A DNA stretch of 64,000 nt from Herbaspirillum sp. AP02 (GTDB taxonomy: Bacteria > Pseudomonadota > Gammaproteobacteria > Burkholderiales > Burkholderiaceae_D). The stretch is taken from NCBI RefSeq assembly GCF_015767275.1, contig NZ_JADWMY010000002.1, positions 434,001 through 498,000 on the forward strand. The letters run 5' to 3'. The translations under genes and the position numbers were made by a program. Below, piece by piece: positions 55,995 through 64,000 of the stretch; position 1 is the first letter of the stretch, and each line of letters begins with the position of its first letter. The notes under the pieces were generated by a model. The model did not search any database. It had not been told where the DNA came from and saw only the letters and a list, made by a program, of their open reading frames with translations.

Positions 55995-56792
55995 TTACCA
56001 GGAGGTGATCACCGAACCCTTGTACTTCTCCAGCACGAACTTCTTCACTTCCGGGCTGTGGTAGGCCTTGACCAGCTTGGCGACCCAGGGCTTGTCCTTG
56101 TCGGCAGCGCGGATGGCGATCACGTTGGCGTAGGGGCCGGTGGAAGCTTCCACGGCAATGGCGTCCTTGGTCGGCGACAGGCCGGCCGATTCAGCGTAGT
56201 TGCCGTTGATGACGGCGGCGTCGAAGTCATCCAGCGAACGCGGCAGCTGGGCCGCATCCAGTTCGATGATCTTGACCTTCTTGGGGTTCTCGACGATGTC
56301 CAGCGGGGTTGCCTTCAGACCGGCATCGGCCTTGAGCTTGATCACGCCCTTGGCCTGCAGTACCAGCAGCGCACGGCCGCCGTTGGTCGGGTCATTGGGC
56401 ACGCCGACGCGGGCGCCTTGCTTCAGGTCGTTGAGCGACTTGATCTTCTTGGAGTACACACCCATCGGGAAGGTGATGGTGCTGCCCACGCTGATGAACT
56501 TGTAGCCGCGGTCCTTGATCTGCGCATCCAGGTAGGGCTGGTGCTGGTAGGAGTTGGCGTCCAGATCGCCAGCGGCCAGGGCTGCGTTGGGCTGGATGTA
56601 GTCGGTGAATTCGATGACCTTCATCTGCACGCCGTCTTTTTCCAGCAGCTTCTTGACCTGTTCCATGATCTCGGCGTGCGGACCTGCGGTCACGCCCACC
56701 TTGATCTGGTCTTCGGCGAATGCGGGGGCCGACACCAGGCCGGCGGCCAGGCCCAGGCCTGCGATGAATTGAATCAACTGACGACGCTTCAT
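55995..56792 (-). CDS. metQ: Methionine ABC transporter binding protein
   Basis: A 265-residue NlpA/MetQ-family receptor. A signal peptide (FIAGLGLAAGLVSAPAFA) ends near residue 26 without a lipobox Cys, unlike the E. coli lipoprotein. KVGVTAGPHAEIMEQVKKLL near residue 32 is the family signature, and NTN-type contacts (VINGNYAESAGLSP) lie near 195. It binds methionine in the periplasm for MetNI. Last gene of metNIQ. Confidence 0.9.
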   Translation of the reverse strand: MKRRQLIQFIAGLGLAAGLVSAPAFAEDQIKVGVTAGPHAEIMEQVKKLLEKDGVQMKVIEFTDYIQPNAALAAGDLDANSYQHQPYLDAQIKDRGYKFISVGSTITFPMGVYSKKIKSLNDLKQGARVGVPNDPTNGGRALLVLQAKGVIKLKADAGLKATPLDIVENPKKVKIIELDAAQLPRSLDDFDAAVINGNYAESAGLSPTKDAIAVEASTGPYANVIAIRAADKDKPWVAKLVKAYHSPEVKKFVLEKYKGSVITSW

Positions 56793-56879
56793 GACTTTCC
56801 TTTCAAGCTTTTTTGAAATGCACAGCGGATAGCTGCGCGGTGTTATCGATGCCGGTTGCGCGTGGCGCTCTTGGCGTGC

Positions 56880-57533
56880 TCAGCGATGACTGAGCTTGCG
56901 CACCAGCAGGTCTCCCAGGGATTGCACCAACTGCACGAATACGATCAGGATCAGGACCACGGCCAGCATCACTTCCGGCAGGAAGCGCTGATAGCCGTAG
57001 CGGATGCCCAGGTCACCCAGGCCGCCGCCACCGATCGCACCGGCCATGGCCGAGTAGCCGACCAGGCTGACGAAGGTGATCGTGAGACCGGCGACGATAC
57101 CAGCAAATGCCTCCGGTACCAATACTTTGTAAATGATTTGCCAGGTGGTGGCGCCCATGGCTTGCGCGGCTTCGACCAGGCCGTGATCGACTTCACGCAG
57201 CGCCGTCTCGACCAGGCGGGCGATGAAGGGCGCGGCGGCGATGGTCAGCGGCACGATGGCGGCGGCAGTACCGATGGAGGTGCCGACGAAGAAGCGCGTC
57301 ATCGGGATCACCGCCACCAGCAGGATGATGAAGGGCGTGGAGCGCACCGCGTTGACCAGCAGGCCGGCGATGCGGTTGAACACCGCATTGGGCAGCACGC
57401 CCTTGTCTTCGGTGATGTGCAGGGCAATGCCCAGCGGGATGCCCAGCAGCGAACCCACCACGCCGGAGATCACCACCATCATCAGCGTCTCACCGAAGGA
57501 GCTGACGAACAGATCGATCAGTTCAGATGACAT
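56880..57533 (-). CDS. metI: Methionine ABC transporter permease
   Basis: A 217-residue permease with five or six hydrophobic segments. [20 protein letters not shown] at the start, [21 protein letters not shown] (EAA loop, residues about 135-155) and [17 protein letters not shown] near 185 are MetI motifs. Its start overlaps the metN stop by 11 bp. Confidence 0.9.
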   Translation of the reverse strand: MSSELIDLFVSSFGETLMMVVISGVVGSLLGIPLGIALHITEDKGVLPNAVFNRIAGLLVNAVRSTPFIILLVAVIPMTRFFVGTSIGTAAAIVPLTIAAAPFIARLVETALREVDHGLVEAAQAMGATTWQIIYKVLVPEAFAGIVAGLTITFVSLVGYSAMAGAIGGGGLGDLGIRYGYQRFLPEVMLAVVLILIVFVQLVQSLGDLLVRKLSHR

Positions 57534-58560
57534 GGTTGAGCTCCTCGACGACGACGCCCTGCTCGCGCAGGTAGTGCATGGCTTGGTTGATGTTCTCCTG
57601 CGAACCGTTGGCGAGGATCGCCAGCGAGCCGAAGGCCTGGCCCTGGATCTCGTCGATCTGGCCGTGCAGGATGTTGAAATTCAGGTTGAAACGGCGCACC
57701 GCTTCCGACAGATGCGGCTGGTCCACGTCATTGCCGGTGAAGGCGAAGCGGAACAGGTGGTCGGTGCCCTGGCCGGCGTCGGCGCGGGCCAGGCGCTCGC
57801 GCAGGCGCGCCAGCACGCCCTTGGGCAGTTCGTGGGCGATGACGTCGCCGATCAGTGCGCGGGTGACTTCATGGCGCGGCTGGCGGAACACCTCCAGCAC
57901 CTCGCCCTGTTCGATCACCTGGCCGGCTTCCATCACGGCCACGCGGTCGCAGATGTCCTTGATGACTTCCATCTGGTGGGTGATCAGGACGATGGTCAGG
58001 CCCAGTTCCTTGTTGATCTTGTGCAGCAGTTCGAGGATGGAGCGGGTGGTTTCCGGGTCCAGCGCCGAGGTGGCCTCGTCCGAGAGCAAGACCTTGGGAT
58101 CATTGGCCAGTGCGCGGGCGATGCCCACGCGCTGTTTCTGGCCACCCGAGATCTGGGCCGGGAAACGGTCGCGCAGGGCAGTCAGGCCCACCAGGTCCAG
58201 CAGCGGTTCGACCTTGGCGGCGATCTCGGACTTGCTCTTGCCGGCCAGTTCCAGCGGCAGGGCGATGTTGTCGTAGACGCTGCGCGAGGACAGCAGGTTG
58301 AAGTGCTGGAAGATCATGCCGATGCCACGGCGGGCTTCGCGCAATTGGGACGAGGACAAGGTGGTCAGGTCCTGGCCGTCCAGAATGATGCGTCCGGAGG
58401 TGGGGCGGTTCAGCAGGTTCAGGGTGCGTACCAGCGTGCTCTTGCCGGCGCCGCTGCGGCCGATGATGCCGAACACCTCGCCTTTGCGGATCGACAGTTC
58501 GACGTTGCGCACCGCTTCGACATTGCCGAATCGCTGGGTGACAGCTTGTATTTCGATCAT
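57523..58560 (-). CDS. metN: Methionine ABC transporter ATPase
   Basis: A 345-residue ATPase. ATG 58560 is preferred over a start 14 codons upstream. Walker [10 protein letters not shown], signature [15 protein letters not shown] and Walker [14 protein letters not shown] are intact. The C-terminal ~95 residues form the NIL ligand-binding domain that gives methionine trans-inhibition. First gene of metNIQ. No S-box or SAH riboswitch is visible upstream. Confidence 0.92.
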   Translation of the reverse strand: MIEIQAVTQRFGNVEAVRNVELSIRKGEVFGIIGRSGAGKSTLVRTLNLLNRPTSGRIILDGQDLTTLSSSQLREARRGIGMIFQHFNLLSSRSVYDNIALPLELAGKSKSEIAAKVEPLLDLVGLTALRDRFPAQISGGQKQRVGIARALANDPKVLLSDEATSALDPETTRSILELLHKINKELGLTIVLITHQMEVIKDICDRVAVMEAGQVIEQGEVLEVFRQPRHEVTRALIGDVIAHELPKGVLARLRERLARADAGQGTDHLFRFAFTGNDVDQPHLSEAVRRFNLNFNILHGQIDEIQGQAFGSLAILANGSQENINQAMHYLREQGVVVEELNHVI

Positions 58561-58977
58561 GATGGGAACGGAAATGGCAGCGGGCACCCCGGGTGCCGGC
58601 ATCCCGGCACAGCCCCTCAGGGAGACGCGCGGGCGGTCGCCGGATCACAGGTCTCCACTGCCATTGATATTTTTTATAAGAAGCCGCTATTTTAAGGCGG
58701 CAAGGTTATATAGGGAAAACAAATTTTCGCCTATGCATATAACCATCGCGTCTTAGCATGCGACGGGAAGCCGCCTGGAGACTGGCTTGCGGGGAGGGCC
58801 TGGGCTGTCTCGGCGCGCTGGTTTCCGTGTTTGTTTGAGGAAGTTTTCGAATAAGTGCGGGCTGTCACCGGATTTTCTGCACGGATCTGCGCGGCCATGT
58901 CGGTCCGACATATCTTTTCGCGTTTTCCCGATCCGATGCTGCGCATTGGCGTCTGCCTCTGCGAACACCTCCTCCCC
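58561..58977. other. Divergent region between metN and the toxin-antitoxin pair
   Basis: 417 bp without a supported gene. It holds the metN promoter region (AT-rich around 58660-58740) and the palindrome at 58897-58911 upstream of the antitoxin gene. Confidence 0.5.
58897..58911. promoter_or_regulatory. 15-bp palindrome, candidate toxin-antitoxin operator
   Basis: ATGTCGG-T-CCGACAT is a perfect inverted repeat 67 bp before the antitoxin ATG, in a position suited to autorepression of the pair. Confidence 0.5.
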
Positions 58978-59220
58978 ATGTATGCCTATCCCGCCAACGA
59001 ACTGATCCAGCGACTCGACGAGTTGCTGGAGCTGGCCGATATCGACGAAGTCATCCTCACCCGCGAGAGTGCCGAGAGCCTGGTGCTGGTCCGGGAATCG
59101 GTCTGGCGAGGCGTCCAGGAAGCCCTGCATCTGCTGGGCAACGACATCAACGCCGAACGCCTCCTGTGCAGTCTGCAACAGATGCGGGCCGGGTTGTCGT
59201 CCGGACAATCCTCTGCGTGA
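58978..59220 (+). CDS. Phd/YefM-type antitoxin
   Basis: An 80-residue protein ending four bases inside the toxin gene (GTGA overlap). From ATG 58978 the order is as in YefM: YPANELIQRLDELLELA, then DEVILTRESAESLVLV near residue 23, then SVWRGVQEALHLLGNDINAERL. The N-terminal half would bind DNA and the C-terminal half would wrap the toxin. No good ribosome-binding site precedes this ATG; upstream in-frame starts at 58936 and 58897 exist, so the start is uncertain. Confidence 0.75.
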   Translation: MYAYPANELIQRLDELLELADIDEVILTRESAESLVLVRESVWRGVQEALHLLGNDINAERLLCSLQQMRAGLSSGQSSA

Positions 59221-59474
59221 ACAGACTCTGGCTGACCCCGCTGGCCAGGCAGGACCTGGCCTGGTGGCGTCGCCACGACCGTGGCACAGCCCGTGAGGTG
59301 CTGGGCCTGCTGCGACGGTTGCAGGATGACACCCCGTTGCCGACGCTGCGCCTGACCCGATTGCCGCTGTGCCCGCCGGGCCTGTGGTCTTTCCGGCTGC
59401 GCGGGGAACACCGCATCGTGATCGAGCGGATGTCAGGGTTCGTCGTCGTGCATCAGTGTCGATTTCATTACTGA
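59217..59474 (+). CDS. YoeB/Txe-like mRNA endonuclease toxin
   Basis: An 85-residue RelE-superfamily toxin beginning at GTG 59217, overlapping the antitoxin stop. LTPLARQDLAWWRRHDRG at the start, PPGLWSFRLRGEHRIVIE near residue 52 and the C-terminal CRFHY match YoeB. By alignment with E. coli YoeB, Arg65 (in GEHR) and His83/Tyr84 (in FHY) are kept, but the position of the catalytic Glu46 is not acidic. It may therefore be weak, inactive or use another base. In active YoeB the toxin cleaves mRNA at the ribosome. Confidence 0.75.
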   Translation: MNRLWLTPLARQDLAWWRRHDRGTAREVLGLLRRLQDDTPLPTLRLTRLPLCPPGLWSFRLRGEHRIVIERMSGFVVVHQCRFHY

Positions 59475-59699
59475 CTCGTCGATGGAGCAGCGTTCCTTTT
59501 TGCCATTTTGGTTGTGATAAAGAGACGGAATAGTCTTATAAATGAGTGAAATTCAAATTATGAATATATTGAGAAAATAAATAACGTTTAGATTTGCCGT
59601 GACTTCTTGAAGTTGTTCCCTGGAAGTGTGGGGGTGGCCACGCGAGATCGCGACCGGCACCCGCCAATCAACAGCAATCAAACCACTACGGAGTACTCT

Positions 59700-60908
59700 A
59701 TGAAAAAGTCCATCCTGGCCCTGGCCGTGCTGGCTACCTTTGCCGGCGCGGCGTACGCGCAAAGCACCGTCACCGTCTATGGTGCAGTCGATGCAAGCCT
59801 GTCCTACACCAACAAGATCATCACTTCCGGCAAGGAAACTGGCGCTCAGATGGCACTCGATTCTGGCGCGAGCAAGGGCTCGCGCCTGGGTGTCAAGGGT
59901 GTCGAAGACCTGGGCGGTGGCCTGAAGGCCGTCTTCAATATCGAGAACGGCTTCAAGCTTGACACTGGCGAAGCTGCGCAGGACGGCCTGTTGTGGGGGC
60001 GCCATGCCACCGTTGGCTTGTCCGGCAGTTTCGGTACCCTGCTGGCAGGTCGCCAGAATGACGTCCTCAACGATATTGGCGGCATCGCTTCGGCTGGCGA
60101 CTTCGGCGGCGCGGTAGGCCGTGTGCACTCGCTGGACCTTGATCGCACCAACGGCGAGCGCGTCAACAACTCCATCCGCTACAACTCCCCCAATTTCAAT
60201 GGCTTCACCGGCAGTCTGATCTACGGATTTGGCGAAGAAGCCGGCAAGACCGGCTCTGGCCAATCCTTTGGCCTGGGCGGCATGTACGCCAATGGCCCGC
60301 TCAATATCGGACTGGGTTATTTTCAAAGCAAACAGGGTGAAGAAAAGAAGGCCAGCGACGTCAACATGGCCGCGGCCTGCAATGGCATGGGCAAGAGTGG
60401 CGATACCTGCCTGAAGACCTGGACCCTGGCCGCGTCCTATCAATTCGGCCCGGCCAAGGTCTACGGTTCGTATTCGCACGTGAAGTTGCCGCTGGCGAAG
60501 TTCAAGGCCGGCATGGACCCGAAGACCTACACCTTTGCCTCCATGATCGATCCCAAGCGAAGCCCGGTCTACGATGCAGGCAAGCATGCCGACTACACCA
60601 TCGGAGGAACCAATCATGATTCCAGTCAGACCCTGGACGTGGGCGTGAACTACAAGGTAATGCCCGCCCTGTCGCTGATCAGCAGCGTGCAGCTCACCAG
60701 TGCCAAGTTCGTCAAGGGCGCCAACGGTCGCCTGATGCAGTTGAACCTGGGTGCCAAGTACGACCTGTCCAAGCGCACCACGACCTATGCGGTCGTACGT
60801 AACCTGCGTTCGAACGACATGTACAACGTCGGTCTGGCCGGCGACCGTATCCCGGGCGCCAATCGTAGCCAGACCGGTCTGAATACCGGTCTGGTCCACA
60901 GCTTCTAA
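59700..60908 (+). CDS. General outer-membrane porin, Gram-negative trimeric type
   Basis: A 402-residue porin. The signal peptide KKSILALAVLATFAGAAYA is cleaved after AYA, followed by QSTVTVYGAVDASLSYT, the standard betaproteobacterial porin opening. GSRLGVKGVEDLGGGLKAVF near residue 60 and the GRQNDVLNDIG loop 3 region are typical. The last residue is Phe, as needed for barrel assembly. Two cysteines near residue 225-240 (AAACNGMGKSGDTC) could form a loop disulfide. It stands alone with a long AT-rich leader. Confidence 0.9.
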   Translation: MKKSILALAVLATFAGAAYAQSTVTVYGAVDASLSYTNKIITSGKETGAQMALDSGASKGSRLGVKGVEDLGGGLKAVFNIENGFKLDTGEAAQDGLLWGRHATVGLSGSFGTLLAGRQNDVLNDIGGIASAGDFGGAVGRVHSLDLDRTNGERVNNSIRYNSPNFNGFTGSLIYGFGEEAGKTGSGQSFGLGGMYANGPLNIGLGYFQSKQGEEKKASDVNMAAACNGMGKSGDTCLKTWTLAASYQFGPAKVYGSYSHVKLPLAKFKAGMDPKTYTFASMIDPKRSPVYDAGKHADYTIGGTNHDSSQTLDVGVNYKVMPALSLISSVQLTSAKFVKGANGRLMQLNLGAKYDLSKRTTTYAVVRNLRSNDMYNVGLAGDRIPGANRSQTGLNTGLVHSF

Positions 60909-60947
60909 GACGGGCAACGCCGCGCCCGCAAGGGCGCCATGTTCGAG

Positions 60948-60977
60948 GACCCGCATTCCACAAGGATGCGGGTCTTT
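60948..60977 (+). terminator. Hairpin after the porin gene
   Basis: GACCCGCAT-N9-ATGCGGGTC with TTT following, 40 bp after the porin stop. Confidence 0.65.
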
Positions 60978-61014
60978 GCAATGACCCAGCCACATTGAGC
61001 AGCGCAGGCGCAAT

Positions 61015-61050
61015 AAAAAACCCGCATCGTCGCCGATGCGGGTTTTTTTC
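61015..61050. terminator. Bidirectional terminator of groEL
   Basis: CCCGCATCG-TCGC-CGATGCGGG (61021-61042) is flanked by six A and seven T residues. It serves groEL leftward and may back up the porin terminator. Confidence 0.9.
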
Positions 61051-61095
61051 TTGCAGCACGGACCATGTCATCCATGGCCCGCAGCAGGAGGCAAA

Positions 61096-62772
<1,677 letters not shown>

Positions 62773-62867
62773 TCATGTCGCCGGGCTCAGAAGTGAGCAT
62801 TCCGGCGGGATTCTTGCTGCCGATGGCCTGTTATATAGATGAAGATATAGTCAGGCCGGATGCCGAA

Positions 62868-63158
62868 TTACTTCTCGACGACGGCGAACAGGTCTTCTTC
62901 GCGCATGACCAGCAGTTCCTGGCCATCGACCTTCACGGCCTGGCCGGAGTACTTGCCGAACAGAACGCGGTCGCCGACCTTCACGGCCAGTGGGCGGACC
63001 TTGCCATCTTCCAGGATCTTGCCATTGCCGACGGCCAGGACTTCGCCTTGGTCCGGCTTTTCGGTCGCTGCATCAGGCAGAACGATACCGGAAGCGGTCT
63101 TGGTTTCCTGGTCGAGGCGCTTGACGATGACGCGATCGTGCAAAGGGCGAAGATTCAT
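62868..63158 (-). CDS. groS: Co-chaperonin GroES
   Basis: A 96-residue co-chaperonin. [17 protein letters not shown] opens it and [18 protein letters not shown] is the mobile loop near residue 23. GGAG lies eight bases before ATG 63158. First gene of the groESL operon. Confidence 0.97.
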   Translation of the reverse strand: MNLRPLHDRVIVKRLDQETKTASGIVLPDAATEKPDQGEVLAVGNGKILEDGKVRPLAVKVGDRVLFGKYSGQAVKVDGQELLVMREEDLFAVVEK

Positions 63159-63274
63159 GAGAACTCCTTAATTTTCAATTAGTTAGCATTGATTGCGGCA
63201 AAGCCTGCAACGTTTTTCTTCCAAATGCAGCGAACCTCACCGCATGAAAAAGGGGGATTGCGTCCAGCGGGCTG

Positions 63275-63301
63275 TTAGCACTCTACCGAGACGAGTGCTA
63301 A
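63275..63301. promoter_or_regulatory. CIRCE element (HrcA operator) of groESL
   Basis: TTAGCACTC-N9-GAGTGCTAA, a perfect match to the consensus. It lies 117 bp upstream of groES and abuts the -10 box, so bound HrcA would block initiation. Confidence 0.97.
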
Positions 63302-63329
63302 GTATAGGGATGGGCTTTGGATTTTTCAA
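63301..63329 (-). promoter_or_regulatory. groESL promoter
   Basis: On the minus strand TTGAAA (63329-63324), 17-bp spacer, TATACT (63306-63301): a near-consensus sigma-70 promoter. CTTGAAA plus CCCTATAC with 14 bp between also resembles sigma-32 sites, so both sigma factors may act. Confidence 0.75.
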
Positions 63330-63940
63330 GGCGTCAATTGACTGGCGCAAGTCGTGCTTACACCTTCAAACGCGAGGCAGCGTGGGGGCGGGGTGGCTGC
63401 GGACAAACCGATTTTCTCATTTTGCGGGATGGATGCTTTGGTGAGAAATGCGCTCCCCCTGCGACCCCTTGTGCGAGCGTGCAGTTTTTTTCGGTTTCGC
63501 GTTCCCATTTGGTGCGAAACCCAGTGCCGCGTATTAAAAAAGTGCATAAAACGTGCGATCTGTCTGAAGAACTGTACTGGTCTCCATACGCCGCTCCCAG
63601 CCGCACCATTACGGTGTATTCTGCCCAGCGGGGTGGGTCACGTCGTAGGAAATGCCCCGCCTGGCCTGGCGTTTCGTCCGGGCCGCTTACCTGAGCTGGC
63701 TCCGTCCCTTTTTAAGCGGGAAACACCATGAGGAGGGCTCCCGAGTCGTGATGCTGTGGGGCATGGCTCGTTTTTTGCAGTAGCAGAGTCCGCAAGCAAC
63801 ATCCAGTCAGCAACTGGGGGTGCTGCGGTGTTGATCGTCCGGGCCTTCGTTCGCGGATGTCAGGGTTGGTCAGCGCATATAACAAATGGCACAACGAACT
63901 GCGTTTTCAATCACTCTATCGGAAGTAATAGGAGCATTTC
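63330..63940. other. Long non-coding region upstream of the right-edge gene
   Basis: 611 bp without a convincing reading frame. A terminator-like hairpin with six T residues at 63742-63776 suggests that a rightward transcript ends here, perhaps a small RNA arising between 63500 and 63700. Confidence 0.5.
63742..63776 (+). terminator. Orphan rightward terminator
   Basis: CGAGTC and GGCTCG, with inner ATGC/GCAT around loop TGTGGG and a GTG bulge, form a stem (63742-63770) followed by TTTTTT. No gene precedes it on this strand within the window except the non-coding stretch. Confidence 0.6.
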
Positions 63941-64000
63941 ATGCAAAAAATTAAAGGGATTCCTGTCGCCACCGCCATCGTGGCAGCGTTCGCATTCGCA
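63941..64000 (+). CDS. Secreted protein, N-terminal signal peptide only (partial)
   Basis: The first 20 codons are in the window. AGGAG six bases upstream of ATG 63941 supports the start. MQKIKGIPVATAIVAAFAFA reads as a Sec signal peptide, so the product is exported. Nothing more can be said. Confidence 0.6.
   Translation, partial: MQKIKGIPVATAIVAAFAFA

Noticed and set aside
58561..58760. SAM or SAH riboswitch upstream of metN
   Set aside because: No conserved core of either class could be found in the leader.
63317..63731. Two overlapping plus-strand frames of 125 codons
   Set aside because: They start inside the groESL promoter region, lack ribosome-binding sites and have random composition.

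Overview
The window is high-GC, gene-dense bacterial chromosome. Product types and gene order (GroES/GroEL under a CIRCE element, a GlpSTPQUV-type glycerol ABC transporter, a Bordetella/Burkholderia-type porin, LIV-type transporters, many LysR regulators) point to a betaproteobacterium, most likely Oxalobacteraceae and close to Herbaspirillum. This is inferred from gene content, not from a database match. No rRNA, tRNA or CRISPR array was seen.

Region by region. (1) 1-2.9 kb: the end of an ALDH7-type aminoadipate-semialdehyde dehydrogenase, a ten-copy 9-bp tandem repeat, a polyamine-type ABC binding protein and a 2-aminoadipate-type aminotransferase, probably lysine/pipecolate catabolism. (2) 2.95-12.6 kb: a sulfone sulfur-scavenging locus. 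An SfnR-like sigma-54 activator is divergent from an FMN reductase (MsuE), dimethyl sulfone monooxygenase (SfnG), a complete LivGHMK-F type ABC transporter and an SfnB/MsuC-type flavoprotein. A -24/-12 promoter and two phased palindromes lie in the divergent gap. (3) 12.6-19.4 kb: LysR regulator, 3-hydroxyisobutyrate-dehydrogenase-like enzyme, aldehyde dehydrogenase, DUF3100 permease and a DASS carboxylate transporter, a catabolic unit of unknown substrate. (4) 19.4-20.5 kb: AdhP. (5) 20.6-24.0 kb: a lower-GC decayed patch with a MITE-like element, an IS21 transposase remnant, truncated hypothetical genes and a Sel1-repeat protein. (6) 24.0-34.5 kb: the glycerol regulon, GlpR divergent from GlpD, then GlpSTPQUV and GlpK. 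(7) 34.5-44.8 kb: HD-GYP phosphodiesterase, Fsr-type MFS pump with a divergent AraC regulator, a CMD-family protein, an unrecognised 614-residue protein, AidB-like acyl-CoA dehydrogenase, CysM and a small HTH protein. (8) 45-55.9 kb: DUF1415, YaeQ, a phosphotransferase, a TonB receptor, MltB, an HDAC-family deacetylase, a LysR/DHA2 pair and the GTPase YlqF/RbgA. (9) 56-64 kb: MetNIQ, a divergent YefM/YoeB-like toxin-antitoxin pair, a porin, GroEL/GroES with a perfect CIRCE, and the first codons of a secreted protein.

The most interesting system is the sulfone locus. A branched-chain-amino-acid-type transporter is embedded in the SfnR/SfnG/SfnB pathway, which suggests a dedicated organosulfur importer, with readable sigma-54 control sites. 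Other points worth a second look are the DUF3100/DASS catabolic cluster, the 614-residue orphan, the YoeB-like toxin lacking the usual catalytic Glu, and several hairpin or sRNA candidates.
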